Source of the DNA: Sphagnum compactum
Taxonomy: Eukaryota > Bryophyta > Sphagnopsida > Sphagnales
DNA: 64,000 nt
Reading direction: 5' to 3'
Assembly (NCBI GenBank): GCA_965153455.1
Contig: OZ234500.1
Coordinates: 11,036,001 to 11,100,000, forward strand
Positions 22,521 through 35,816 of this stretch are shown piece by piece. How positions within the stretch are numbered: position 1 is the stretch's first letter; each line of letters starts with the position of its first letter. Both the position numbers and the translations under genes were made by a program. Below the pieces are notes generated by a model. It ran no database searches. It saw nothing but the letters and a program-made list of their open reading frames with translations, and was not told the DNA's origin.

Positions 22521-24894
22521 CATAAAAATTGCAATTGTGCTTTCATTCATTATCTTGCTATTTCCAACATATTAAGGCTTCTAACTAGGGGTCAAGAAGG
22601 TTTTTTCAAAGGTTCTTATGATAATTAAGCTTTTTCATTTTAAAAATAAAGATTGGTGAGTGTAATAAAACACTTGTGAAATTATTAAAATGATAAAATG
22701 TTTCATTGTAAAATCTTGTTAACAACACTATGTACAATGAAATACATTTTTTATATCTAATGAATCACCTTTCTAATATCATCATGTGCATATATGTGCA
22801 TGAATGCAATTTTTATCATCTTTCATAATGAAAAATATGAACAATATATCCTTTAGTTTCATAAAATAAACATTAATCACATGTATAAAATGTAAAATAT
22901 ATATCCACACAATATGTTATATACATGTGTTGAAGGTTTCTATAGGTAGATTTGTGCAATTAAGGTATTTTTGTTTTAAAGATCGATCTAGAATCTAACC
23001 TATGTCGAAAAATTAATGAGTAGAAACGTTTTTAATTGGTCATTGGTTATGGTTGGAAATATCAAGATTTTATGAATCATAATGATTAGAGATGTAATAT
23101 AAATTGATATTTAATCAATATAGAGTATTGTGAAACATTTGTACAATAATGTATTTGGAATAATACAATTATATGATTTCTACAAAAGAAAATAGGATTT
23201 AAATTATAGGAAAGAAATTATTTGACGTAAAATTACCACATATAAGTAATGTTTGCAATAAATTGTTATTCATGATAGCATAACATATATGAGACCCAGT
23301 GCAAATTCATTTCATTTTTTTACAATAACTTTGTTTGAAATAATAGTTCATTGATCTTTATACCCAATGATAACATATTAACCAATATAATGGGAAATGT
23401 AGTTTTACAAAAACTTCTTTCATATGTGTCTTTTTCTTTTGTAATTATGTCATTTTAGTACAAGTTTAAACCTTGTATTTATAATTTTTATAGTTATATT
23501 ATATATGTTTGTATTGTCATCAAACTTTATGGATTTAACTATGGCAATTGCTTCATTCATTGCTCCCTCGATATATCAATGTTTTGAATTACATTCATGA
23601 AAACCAAAACTCCAATTGCAATTCTTTTATATGTTCAAAATGGGGATCTTTAATCCAATGTTGCATACACTGAAGTTTAGAAGCACTATTCAATACAACA
23701 TTGAATGTTTCATTTGACATAAATAACCTTTGAAGTATTAAGTTGTTGTAATTTTCCACATTTTTGTGATGAGTACAAATAATTGTTGTTTTGTCATCTA
23801 TGTTTGAAAATAACTCATATTCTAGAATTATGCAATGCAACGAAAACATCATTGATTTTGCTTGAATTGGTCATCTACACTAAATGATATTCAAGAATTA
23901 CATTTACATATTGAATCATTTGCATGTCTCATTGAAGAAGTAAGATGATGGTGAGTTGCATTTAACAAACATGGTGTTATATATATGGCAACTTTCAAAA
24001 CAAAGTTGCATTACTAACATTTAATTTTTTACAACCATTTGGTTCACATTTCATTGGGTATTTCAATGAATGATGTGAGAAATGTGATTATGGGTTCATG
24101 TGTGCACCCCCACAACGATAATAATGTAGGATAATAAATAATGAGTTGTGATTTGCATATCCAAGCCTATGATATTCCCCTCTATTTGGTTCATTTTTCA
24201 ATGTTCGTTTTAAAAAAATAGGTTGTGAATAAGGAAATTCAAGTTTTTATTTATCATTATTATGTTTTTGCATACAAGAATTGTGACAATTATGTAATAT
24301 TTGCATATTGTGTATTGGTTTTTAAGGTGCAATTTTTTTAAGGTGTACCAAAATTTTGTCACATCATCACCTTTTTCTGTTTTTTTTATCTAGTCCTTTT
24401 TTACTATGTAAAGACACATTTATGGATGTTTATGATGGAAACTATAACTGTAATAATCTAAAATTTAATCCTTTTGAAATTTTGGACAACTTTTGATTCA
24501 TTATTTTGTATGGGGATCAAAATATAAGATAAAAAAGTACTATAATAAAGACTAGGTTTTTTTCGTCCTGTGTGGTACACCTTAAAATATTTTCACCCTT
24601 TATGCATTTATTAGTATTTTCATTTAATGTTGCACATATAAATGAAAATTTTTGTTTGTAATTATTTTGACATTTTTTTTCTGACCCACAAAATAACATG
24701 AACATGAACATAACCATATTGTTGCAATTGGGTAAAAAATTGTTAGGTGGCTTATTTTTGAAAATTTGAAAAGTCCACATCTTACACTAGCTAAATTTTT
24801 TTTAATTGTGATAATTATCAAATTATGAAGCTTATAATTATCCCTTATGCTTTAAGCCAAACCTATTGGTAGGCTACCATACAAATATCACTAG

Positions 24895-25270
24895 ACATGT
24901 GATTAATAAAAAAATCCATGTGAAAACTTGGAGACTTCAATGTGAAATGGAAAAAAATGATTGAAAATCATGAAAATCATGGCAGTTGAAATTTTAGATT
25001 TCTTGCGTTCAGAAGGTTTTAGTGCGTTGTACTTTTAAATTCTTCATTTGATGATGGCTTAATGTTTAATTTTTATTTTGACACTACTATGACATTTTTT
25101 TGATTATATATGCATGATAGACACAATGTTATTGTTTCAAAACTCCATCATGAGTCCCTTATTTTCTTAGAACTCATCCATATTTTTTAATATGATTCTC
25201 ATGAAATTTTATTGCAACATTGATAATTTAAAATTTGATAATTGAATATGACTTTACATTTTAAGTTTTA
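24895..25270 (+). repeat. Diverged dispersed repeat, copy B
   Basis: Partner of 22090-22520 in the same orientation, about 2.8 kb away. The DNA between the two copies (22520-24895) is AT-rich with no recognised gene, so the pair could be remnants of terminal repeats of an old element, but no internal retrotransposon protein is visible. Confidence 0.55.
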
Positions 25271-28200
25271 TTTAAAGTTCAAAAAAACTATGATAGTCCA
25301 AATAGCCCCCTTAATTGTGCTTTCACCCAATTCATAACAACAATAATGTCATTACCAAAAAATATATACTTTCATATTAATCGTTCAAATCTACTATGAA
25401 ATAAAGTTGCACATTCCACTAGACAATCTTTGTATTTTCATGTGAATTTTTTTAGTTAATTCTTCCAATTGGTCAATTTTTGCCCATTTCAATTTTATGG
25501 CATCTCATTAATCTACGTGAAAGTCAAGAAAAAATGAGGCAAGTGAAACTTCACTATATGTAGCACTACTCTTCCGGAACCTTCCAGAGTCTTCATTTAA
25601 TGCTGTGTCAGAAACAGAGAATCTTGAGCAATTGAGTCACCAGCAGCTGACCCTCCAATTCCAGCATTCATGTGTTGATACATATAGTGATGGAAGCAGC
25701 CCACATCCCATTTCAACAAAAACAGTAGAGACACACAAGCAGACGGCCAAGCTAGCTTGTCAAAATTTTCATCCAACATTGCTTTTATATTACAGCTCCT
25801 AAAATGAATCTGTTATTTGTGTGAACTCTTCCGCCTCAAAATAGTTTCCTTCACAAGATCATTGACGTGAACCTGCCAAACTTTATTACAATTGAAACAC
25901 TGCAACAAGGAATTGTGCCAGAGGGAATGAAAGGATATGGGTCCAAGTTACAAATCCATGAACTGGGGTGAAGTGTTGCAATTTTTGTATGGCCATGGGA
26001 CGGCAACTTGGTTCTAGTCTCAACAACTACCTACAACTTGCATCAGGTTGTACAAGAGAAAAGAAGGCTTGTCCACCAAAGGTAAAAGCTGAGACATGGC
26101 TAGCCCCACTGTTACATCTTGACTTAGATTGGAGGATGCTACATCTTTTGAAGTGTGATTGTCGACTCTTTCCTTTTAAGCAACTTTTGTTGTTCTAGTG
26201 AAAGAGAAAAGGTTGAGGGCAAATGAAGGGATGCTCTTTTCATTTGACAAAGCGTGTCTATACAAACAATATTTTCCAAATTTTGTTTACAATTACATTG
26301 TCTTTGGTTCTTCCAAACATATCATGTTTCCCAAGGTTTGAGGATTTGAGTATTTGTACTTAAAACTCCTAAAGACATAAGAGAGTGGCCAAGTGCAAGA
26401 AAAGAAGGAAATGAAGGTCACAAGGTCATGAAAGATGTAACATTCTTTTGATTGCTTGATAGTTGTGGAGGATTTGAAAGCAAGACAGGCCCTGGTTTCT
26501 TCTTTTTTTCCCATCCCGGCCTTCAAGTTCAGTATCAGGGCATAGATACCATTTAACTCGATGCTAAAAGGACACAACAATCATGTACAGGTGAATTAAA
26601 AAGCTATATTAACTTCCATGCCCTTCATGCATTAGAGTCCTCAACCCAGGTCCAGAATGGAGGAAGATATTTCTTTATTTCCCATAGCCTTAGCACCATT
26701 GCTAAAGGATTTCACATGGGACTTCTACTATTACACCCAAATAGCCAAATCCGCACTTTAACATGCCAACTTAGCCAACATCAAAAGGAGAAATTGCAGT
26801 ACTACAAAATAGCATCCTTCAAATCTTATTCACAAGCCACCATGTCAGTCAATATGCAATTGAAATTACAAGTCCCCTAGTTGCAACTTTCCAGATTGTA
26901 GAGGGAACGAATTTTGGATTTCCACTGCTTTGGTCTTTTTGATGCTGGTTGGTAGTCTGCCACAATATGAGATGAGCATGCTGGTGAAAGGAGACAAATT
27001 GACAACCTCAAATTCCTATAATGGATGACACACTGTCTCTGGCTCCATCAACTGTCACAAACCAAGAGATTTTGGTCCTATATTGCACATTTAGTTGTCA
27101 CTCCCAAATGATAAGCTCATCTGGTGTCAGAATTCAACTCTTGCACAACACAATGTTAATCTGAATGTTGCAGCAGCTACAATGCAGCAAAGAGAAGAGA
27201 GGCTAGTCATAAGGGAGGATTCAAGGAGGCCAACAAAAAAGCACTCTTAACTATGAATGGTCGGAGCACACCTAATGATCATGGGCTATCTTCAACTTGC
27301 AGATCTGGTGAGAGAGCATGCACCCAAACCATAAGGATTCTTCACTCATCCTGACTTCACTGGCAACAAGGCTGTGTCCTGTGATTGCAGAAGCACAAAC
27401 TATGATGGTGACACAGCTGACAGCAGCTCCTCCCAACATAGCCAATGATCATCACAGAGTCAGCCTCTGAGTTTGGCATTGCCAGTACAGAAGCCCAGTG
27501 ATCAAGATCCCAATGACAACAAACCTCTCTTTGCAGATCTGATAGCCCTAACAACGGCACTGAAAGTGCACAGGCACAAATCTACCAGTATAGCTGCCTC
27601 CATCACCTAAGCAGCATGAGCTTCAGGGCATGAGGGCACGCCACTTCTCTCCAACTCCATCCTCCCCATTCAAGTGCTCTGTCAGTGTCAGGGATACTTG
27701 TGTTCTATCACTGTGCCAATCTGTTTTCAAACTCATTTGCTTTGTGTTCAAAGGTACTGAATTGTTTACCTGATGACAAAATGCGGCTGAACTGTGCACC
27801 GAATTGATGTTGACTTCATCTGTGAACAACTCGAAGACTGCTTGCTTGCTTCTTGGACCCCTGTGACTCCCACAACTTGATTGCAAATTGTCTCATACTG
27901 TACTTCATCTCAAGGTGTGCTCTGCATCTGCATTCCATAACATGAAACAGTGATAGAAAATTTGGGAGAACAGAGGACCATCACATCCTCCTCACCTGCA
28001 GGTTTGCCCTAACTCAGGTCATGGCCAAGAAGGGATGCAGCTGCCACTGGTTCCACAGAGTGTAAAGAAGGGTCTTGAGGGACACTGGATAGTTCAAAGC
28101 ACATCATATAAGACCACAGGTCCCTGATGTCCAGAAATGCAAGAAAACTCACTCAAGCGATTTGCTAAGAAAATCACTGCAAGCATAGCGACTCTCCAAA

Positions 28201-28790
28201 GTGGCAACAAATCCTACTCAGAAACTCTGGAGATTTTGACAATCTGCCACTGACACAATGTGATTGAAAACCGAAAAAATTGCTTTCCAAGAGACAAAAG
28301 GCATTATGCTAAACATGAGTGTGCAAGACATAGAAGCAGAGGAAAAACCAAGCATGAAAGCGAGGAAACAAAAGCACAAGCATTTTAATTGCTGACACCA
28401 TCTTCTTCTCCTGCCCCTCGTCTTACTGATACATAAATTCCTGTCTTTATACAATGACACAAATTCCCGACACCACAGAGCGAGCTTGAGCCCGTCATGT
28501 GACAGATTACAGTAATATGGCATGTATAGCTGCTCCTATGCATGAAATGGCTCAAACCTGCAGCCATAGACCTTTCTCAATCGCATATTCATCACTGCCT
28601 AACCACACTGTTGAAGCATGCACACTCTTTCGCAGTACAACCCTATGCTCTACATAGTGCTCTCCAAATTCGTACTACTGAATTCCTTTCTTCCAGACTA
28701 TGATCACCCTAGTTTGTTCTCCTCCCTGCAACACTTAGATCTATATACTCAGCAAAGCTAGCAGAAAGCTGTTGGACAAACTGCATATCT
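25270..28790. other. Unresolved region, possible minus-strand membrane-protein exons
   Basis: Base composition rises in G+C from about 25560, as around the real genes, but I cannot assemble a gene. On the minus strand a hydrophobic, signal-like stretch lies at about 28300-28400. A piece with a good GT donor near 27770 lies at about 27770-27880. A hydrophobic run 'RFVVIGILITGLLYW' lies near 27490-27530, followed by 'GAAVSCVTIIVCASAI' near 27380-27440. The last two are in one frame but separated by stops. They could be exons of a small multi-span membrane protein or its remains. Function unknown. Confidence 0.25.
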
Positions 28791-28798
28791 TGAAAAAG

Positions 28799-28985
28799 GT
28801 GAGAGATGAAGAACAAGAAGAAAACCTGAGCAAGGATTGTGAGAGATGAAGAAGAAAGAAGATGACCTAAGCAAGGTGGATGTGCAAGATGAAGAAGAAG
28901 AAGAAGAAGAAGAAGACCTAAGCAAGGTGGATGTGAGAGATGAAGAAGAAAGAAGATGACCTAAGCAAGGTCGATGTGCAAGAGA
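28799..28985. repeat. GAAGAA-rich tandem repeats, about 40-52 bp unit
   Basis: Four copies of a unit with the form GAGAGATGAAGAAGAAAGAAGATGACCTAAGCAAGGTGGATGTG start near 28801, 28841, 28883 and 28934. Unit length varies because of GAA microsatellite expansion. It lies immediately 3' of the small gene at 29001-29357 and could be in its 3' UTR. Confidence 0.8.
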
Positions 28986-29000
28986 GAGTTCTTGTATTTG

Positions 29001-29357
29001 TTAACCTTTTGATTTCCTGAAAAGGCTTTTGATCCATCTAACACCCCACATACCACGCCGGTGTGGTGGCTTGATACATGTGGTTTCTTGTACTCGAATC
29101 GGCTCCGTGGGCACAACTCTGGAAGCCTCCACTGGCACAACATTAGGAATCATGTCCACCGGCGCTTTTTGTTGGATCGTGGCTGCTGGTAGCCGTACTG
29201 TAGTAGAAGTCCCCAGCTTCTGATCAACAGGTTCTAGTTCTGAAGAAGCTTTGGGAGCCCGGAACATCCCTGCATCCGTGAAGGTCCAGTTGTCTGCCCA
29301 GCTCAATCCTGACGAGCCTTGCCGTCGAAAGGAAATCCCTCTCGTCAACATGGCCAT
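29001..29357 (-). CDS. Small SFRRQGSSGL-motif protein (At1g80180-like MAPK-substrate family)
   Basis: An intronless frame of 118 residues from the ATG at 29357 to a stop at 29001. The N-terminus 'MAMLTRGISFRRQGSSGL' followed by 'SWADNW' matches the signature opening of small plant proteins annotated as MAPK kinase substrates (Arabidopsis At1g80180 and relatives), in which 'SFRRQGSSG' follows the first few residues. The rest is Pro/Val/Glu-rich and ends in a basic 'KSLFRKSKG' tail. Only the N-terminal motif supports the family call, and the biochemical role is not known to me. The frame is open a further 76 codons upstream (to 29585), but that part is Arg/Glu/Ser-rich and the family starts at the motif, so I chose the inner ATG. 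Confidence 0.65.
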   Translation of the reverse strand: MAMLTRGISFRRQGSSGLSWADNWTFTDAGMFRAPKASSELEPVDQKLGTSTTVRLPAATIQQKAPVDMIPNVVPVEASRVVPTEPIRVQETTCIKPPHRRGMWGVRWIKSLFRKSKG

Positions 29358-29359
29358 CC

Positions 29360-30300
29360 TCTGAGACCTTTGCTGACTGGTCTCACTAGAGGTGCTTGCC
29401 CTCCTCCGTTCCCTGAATCCTTCCAGCTTGCCCCCAATTGATAACCTGACAGCCCCCTCGGCAGAATCTCCTTCTCCACGCCCCTCTTGCCCAATTGCCT
29501 CGTCAGATTCCTCCCTTCCTCCTTCCCTGCTCCTCCTCAAAAGAACCATTAAATCACCAAATTCTGTGTCTAGAAGATTCCACACCCGAGATCACCTCCC
29601 CAATCTGAAACCATCAGCAAAATCATCAGAGTTAATCACCCAGAAATGAAAATCCAACACATGAAGCTTCACCAAACCCCAACTCCTGCAAATTACCTTT
29701 AGCCGTTTCCGAATCCCTCCGAGTCTGCAGGAACCTGCAGACCCTTGCTTGCTGCAGAAAGAGAATCTAGAGACCAAAAAACAACAAATCACAACAGAGT
29801 GCAGACAAATGGCAACAGAGATAGTGAAGATCCATCAATAATCTGAGAGACACGACTGAAAAAACCAAAAACAAAAAAAAACAACAAAAGAAAGTGCCGA
29901 CTTTTGACTCCCCACAAGCTCTAGTGGTGCACAAGAGATGATGGTCTAGAGAGTTGGACACTGAGAGAGATGTCTAGAAAATACATCATTTTGTGGTGTA
30001 GTAGTCTCAAAAAAAAGGGGGAGGGGAGGTGGGGGGGTGGGGAGAGATCGAAGCTTAGTGACAGAGATCGGAACAGACAAAGCAAAAAGAACACCATATA
30101 GACAGAGATCGGAAACAGGAGAGATTGATGAAGAAGTGCGGACGCAGCAAAGGAAGGGAATAAAGAGAACGGCACGCACCACCGCTTGTCTCTGAAGGAA
30201 AGGAAGCTCCTCTTCCTCCTACCTAGCTAGAGCCAGAGAAGCGCAGCAATAGAAAGTTCAAAGGTTTACAAAAACAACCGAAAAAAAGGCCAAAAAACAA
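29360..30300 (-). promoter_or_regulatory. Probable leader and promoter of the small gene at 29001-29357
   Basis: Reading on the minus strand this stretch is rich in CTCTCT, TCTTTTT and CCCC tracts, as plant leaders often are, and G+C is higher than in the flanks. No second gene is seen. The exact start of transcription cannot be told from the sequence. Confidence 0.35.
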
Positions 30301-30688
30301 CTACTTTTATTTGACGCACTGAAAAGAGGTAAGGAGAGAGGGACTTCTCGAAGTGATGTTTTTCGCCATTTTGCTATTTAAAAAAGAAAAGAAGAGGGTA
30401 ACCCAACCAACACGGTCCAGGGTACTTTTTAAAATCGCCACATTTCCAGGAATTCTTTTTTGAAATTGCCAAAAAAAATTGGAGTATTTGGGCAGATTTC
30501 TAGCTTTTCTTCTTTAGAAATCGCCATATTTAGCTAACAACTTCTAGCGATTCACCAACATGTAATAGCATGCCTAGTTTTTCTACCTCTCTATTTGAAT
30601 TTTTAAAGTCAGATTTGGCTAAATCCTCTTGTGACTGATCACCACTTTTGGAGCAACATGAAAAAATTGAGAAAAAAAAAAGCACTTT

Positions 30689-30719
<31 letters not shown>

Positions 30720-32150
30720 AAAAAAGAAAAAAAAAGAAGAAAAGGGAGTGAAGCCCAAGCAATTTCGGTAAAATACATTTTAGGAAATTTTCTTGAGAAA
30801 TGGTGTAAATTATAAAACACATTTTCTTTAACAGGCTAGTGAAAAGTGAAAACACAGATGGATGGATGGATGCATGGATGGATGGATGGATGGGTGGGTA
30901 TCAATCAGTGTTGGGTGGTTCTTTTTTTACATTTTACAAAGAACCCCCGGTTCCCAGAACTCTCTCTCGGTTCGGGCTCACCCACGTAATATAAATGAAA
31001 CTGGGAATCTGATTCTGGGCTCCAGTTGTTTGTTTGTTCGAAAGACATGAATTCTGATTCCGGGTGCAGTTCCGATTACTCGGAACAACATCCGGCAATT
31101 CTTACCTGCCAAAGTGGGTACCCACCTAACACTCGTGATCAATGCTGTTGTTATCCGTAGTAACAGGAGTAACTTTACTAATCAGCCTGTGTTTCCGGGT
31201 GGGTGTTTAGAACCACTTCTTGGCACTCTACCTTGGGGTACATTACATATGAAATTTTGTATTTAAATTCGGGTTTGAATTTGAACTCGAGACCCACAAA
31301 ACACTACACTTTGCTTACGTAATGAATTTATAAAAGCAATGGGGGCAAAATACCATTGTTCCTAGTATAATAGGTAATTTTTTATTAAAGCAAGGGGCAA
31401 ATATCACTCTTTTAATATTTGGTTGTTGTATTATTAGATTGATACAAGCCACAAATTTTTGCTTTTATTATATATATGACAATCTGGGAAATTTTGGAAA
31501 AAATGTGTTTTTTTTAAGTGTAATTTCGACCAATTTTGCAAATTTTGGTGCAAAATTCCCTAAAATTTCGACATCACAAATATGAAAGAAAAAAAAAACA
31601 TTGTATACCATACGACCCCTCTTTGGATTGGATAGATATTAGACGATTGGTACAAATTGTAGAACAAATAGGTAGGTACGTTACCCCCCCCCCCCTACAG
31701 CATCTTCTTGTATGATAAAATGCCCAAAATAATGAAATGAAATTTTGTGAAAAATATAAAATCATAATTTTCATAGGCTACACCCTCAATAATTTTCATT
31801 TTGCTTGATGAGCATATCACAATATTATAGTAGAAGATGGAAAAATATATATATAATTTCAAAACTTAGAAACAAATTCATGTTTTTTGAAAAAATAAAA
31901 AATAAAAAATTATATTATTCGTTTTGTCAATGCGGAAACTTACCTTAGGGCTACGATAGATTTGATAAATGATATGTAGTAATGTTTGAGTCGTCTGTTG
32001 AGAAAAGGTGCAAGAAACGAAACGAGGTTTGAATTCGGGTAGGTAGGTAGAGGACCGACCCACCCATCATCCACCACGGTAATGGTACATTTCACTTTGG
32101 GACCCAATTGTAATTCTACAGAACACACAATTTGACCCACACTCAAGTCA
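30300..32150. other. Gene-free DNA with microsatellites
   Basis: Contains a (GA)n tract at about 30689-30715, a (GATG)n tract at about 30858-30896 and a C-run at about 31685-31697. Bases 30590-30650 share the words ATTTGGCTAAATC and TGATCACCACTT with 45450-45495, so a small dispersed repeat is likely. No gene recognised. Confidence 0.5.
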
Positions 32151-32595
32151 AGTCGTGTGTGTGTGTGTGTCCCCATTGAATGCTTCACGGTGTTGTGACT
32201 TGAGGACCCTTGTAATTTCAACGGGGAAGATGATGACGTTGTGTTGGTTTCAACTTGAGGAGGACTCTCATAATTTCAACGGGGAAGGGAAGGGAAGACG
32301 ATGTTGTGTTGTACCCATTGAATGCTTCACGGTGTTGTGACTTGAGGACCCTCGTCATTTTAACGGGGAAGATGATGACGTTATGTTGGTTTCAACTTGA
32401 GGAGGACTCTCATAATTTCAACGGGGAAGGGAAGGGGAAGATGATGACGTTGTGTTGGTTTCAACTTGAGGAGGACTCTCATAATTTCAACGGGGAAGGG
32501 AAGGGAAGGGAAGATGATGTTGTGTTGGTTTCAACTTGAGGAGGACTCTCATAATTTCAACGGGGGAAGGGAAGATGACGTATTTTCAACAACTA
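32150..32595 (+). repeat. 58-85 bp tandem array (ATTTCAACGGGGAAG core)
   Basis: After a short (TG)n tract, six copies of CTCATAATTTCAACGGGGAAG, preceded by GGTTTCAACTTGAGGAGGACT in most, lie near 32213, 32271, 32356, 32415, 32488 and 32552. Between them GGGAAGGGAA expansions vary. A larger unit (CCCATTGAATGCTTCACGGTGTTGTGACTTGAGG) appears twice, near 32172 and 32308, showing higher-order duplication. Short open frames across it are a by-product of the repeat. Confidence 0.85.
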
Positions 32596-32599
32596 CTAC

Positions 32600-35590
32600 A
32601 TCAAGGTGGCTTGTGATGGAGGAGATGAGATTTGGAGTGTTGTTGCAGTTTACACCATTTTCCAAGGACACAAATTTACTCCTTCAATGTTGGGCAGAGT
32701 TTTTTGGCACATTTTTGAATTGACAATTTGCAATTTTTTGAAACCACCACAATCACTCACACAAAACCCTATCTGAGTTTTTTCTTTTGTAAATGGTGGT
32801 AGGGTGCTATGGATGGATGAAAAATAATACCAAAAAAAATTTGTGCCCATTCTCTATCCTGGAACTCGTGGGTTTGAGTACTCTTTAGTGCATGTTCAGC
32901 CTACTACCAATTTGTAATTTCTGTTAATTAATTAGTTGGGAGGTGCACCACCGCAAATTTGATGGGAACATGGTGGGAACATATTAGAAACATCGAAATC
33001 CAAAAAATCAAATGCTCTCTCTCCCCCAAAGCTTGGCTTCTTGGGTGCCTGGTGTATCATTTCATTGGTCGAGAATTTATTTTCTTTTTAATTGATTTGC
33101 TCGTCAATTTTTGCCTAGACTAATAATGCCCTTTCCACGAGAGTGGATAACAATGTTGTGCATGTATATGATTTACAATTACAAGCCAAAGTTTTTACAC
33201 TTACCGTGTTCCATGGTGTGTGCATGTGTATATTTTTAAAATATATTTATAGAACATTGTGTAAATTTTTTTGTTGTGTGAATGTAAATCACAATGTGAT
33301 ATTCATGAAGATATTGCATTGCTCATTGTCTTTAGATATTATGGTTTATGAAATTATCGCACTTCACATTTTTCATTAACAATTGTGACTTTTTAAAACA
33401 AGACAAGACCACAACAAAAACAAGATAACAAAGGATTACTCATCTAAAATAAGTTGTTAATGAAGCTTCGTATCAATATTAGGGAGTTGCAAGATGTTCA
33501 TGACGCCACCAATTAAACCGTACAAAAATTATAAATGACAAGAAACAACATGTGAAAGTTTGTCCTAAATTTTAAACCATGCTTTGCAAAACTAAAATGA
33601 AGATAGTTGCAAAACAACCACAAGAAAGAATGCAACATGAATACGAATTTTTTTTTAAAAGCTCACTTTAAGCAACTCATTGTTGGAACTTTCATTAACA
33701 CAAAGAATTGATAATATGACCAACTTGGATTGCAAACAACTTTTAAACAAAAGGAACAACGTGGGAGGCTAAACCACAATGAAAGAAACTTTGCAAAATA
33801 CAATTCCTTCGTACCTAAGCTTTTGTTTTCACTATCTATTTCTCTCTTATTTCCTCTTGCTTACCATTCAAATCCCTTTCCCCTTTAATTTTTTTTTCCT
33901 TCTTTGTTTGTTGAACTAACTACATTTCCACAAGAGGCATCTTGATCCCTAGAGAGAAAATAAATATGTAATATTGCACAATTTATTGCGTGTTGTGTTC
34001 ATTTATTTGTTTACATTATTCTATAAAATTTTACATGGTGTGTAAAATCATATAAGTGTATGTTTGTTTTATGATTTCACACTTATATGCCCAAAGTTAT
34101 ATATACTTACACTAACACGGATCTAAATGAAAAAATTATACATTTACACTTACCCAACGTGTATATCAAAAATCATAATATACATGCACAATACTAGTTG
34201 AGACTTGATACCTATTTGACATGTACCATATGTTATTAACTCAGGTTCTCACTTTTGATCCTATCCTCCCCGATTTTCCATCCGTTCATTTTGGACTATT
34301 TGTTATTTGTAGCTCTTCTTCTTCGAAGTCATGTTCTTAGTTGTTGAATGCAAATAAAATGTATGCGAAACTGACATTTTCTGGTGTTGCTTCTTCGTCG
34401 CCCATGAAGCAACCCTTTTGTGAATGCTTCTTTTACAATTCATTTCAGTTTCTAGAATCCCTTTTTATATATATATTACATATAGTAAAGGAAGAATGAA
34501 GCCTCCCCTGAATCCGTCCCGTCATCCAACCGGACAGACATTTCATCCATCCTTTGGTGCAATTTTGTGAATGATAACTGGAGTGGTGGGTGGATCTCCA
34601 GTTATTATCTCATGAGTTGAGTTGAGTGGCCAAGCTGAACCAGCAGCACCTACACACCTGTACACCTTCACTTTCTTGAGTGAAGTTCCTTAGTGGATAC
34701 TAGTGTGGCCTGTGGACCTGGCACAAGTGTAAACAGGGCTCCATAACTACTTCAAGTGTGAACAAGACCCAGATGATAGAGTCCAACTGTGGGAATCAAA
34801 TAATTTTCAAATTTTTAATTTATTTCTAGTGTCAAAAAACACTCCAAAATTCAATATCTCCCCCCCCCCCCCCCCCCCCCCAAACACCTCTGGTCTAAAC
34901 TTCACTAAACCAGCTCCAAGAAATCCCACTCATCACAGGCTTTGCAATAATACCAGAGCTTGCCCTGATTTTTTCTTTAAAAAACTATTTTTATTGTCTT
35001 GTAGTTTCTTTGACAAAATTCTTCAATATTCAATAATGATGAAAAAAAAATTTCAACTTTTTTTTTGATTTTTTCTCCAAAAAAAATCACAAAATAGCCA
35101 AAATGAATAATCACCCAAGAAAAAAAATGGGTGTAATTATTATTGCACTTTTTTTCTTCACATTTGGAAAGGTGAGAGATAATGTGAATCTTTCTATTGA
35201 CAAATTCAGGTTGCATTGAAGTTACTTAATCAACCATATGAGAGAGTTGATTCATTCTCTCTCATGATTTTGTTTGAACTTTGAACCCTGTCACAAAAAG
35301 GTAGAGCTAGTATTTGATCAGAACTCTATCCCAAATCAAATTCATCAAAATTTGAAGCACTAAAAAATAATGGCTATAATTTTTCCTTCTAAAATCATTT
35401 CTGGGTGATAGATTTAGGTTCAAGGTGCCACAGGTTTGCTCAGCATTGATCTCCATGAGGATTTTGTGCCCTTCACATGATCCTCAAAATTCTGTTGTCC
35501 AAACGATATCAATACTACGGAAAAAAAATTAAAATTGGCTTTCTTTTCCTTTGTGTCAAAAAAATAAAATATTATAAGCTTTCTTTTCTC
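32600..35590. other. AT-rich gene-free DNA
   Basis: No supported gene. Contains a C-run at about 34861-34880 and several A/T runs. Confidence 0.5.
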
Positions 35591-35595
35591 ACTAA

Positions 35596-35816
35596 AGGTG
35601 CATTTCACACTTGATGTTAAGGACTCTAGTATTACGTCCCCTACTAACACCAAGCTTATCATTTAGATAACCTAAATCTATTTACACCACAAAGATTTTA
35701 TGTTAAGTTAACATTCACTTTATATTAAATAATCACTCATTTAACATTGGGTGCCACCTAAGATGCCACCTAGATTTTCACTTAACACTGACTTAACAGT
35801 AGGTGTGAATGCAGCT
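35596..35816. mobile_element. Tourist/PIF-Harbinger-like MITE, copy 1 (221 bp)
   Basis: Starts AGGTGCATTTCACAC and ends GTGTGAATGCAGCT, an imperfect terminal inverted repeat of about 14-15 bp. It is flanked on both sides by the trinucleotide TAA (35593-35595 and 35817-35819), the target duplication typical of PIF/Harbinger elements. It has no coding capacity. The interior (GTTAAGTTAACATTCACTT, CATTTAACATTGGGT) closely matches the copy at 41393-41602. The class is inferred from the terminal repeats, the TAA duplication and the length. Confidence 0.85.

Noticed and set aside
34829-35068. Frame with a proline run
   Set aside because: The proline run is a C-homopolymer (about 34861-34880), not a protein signal.
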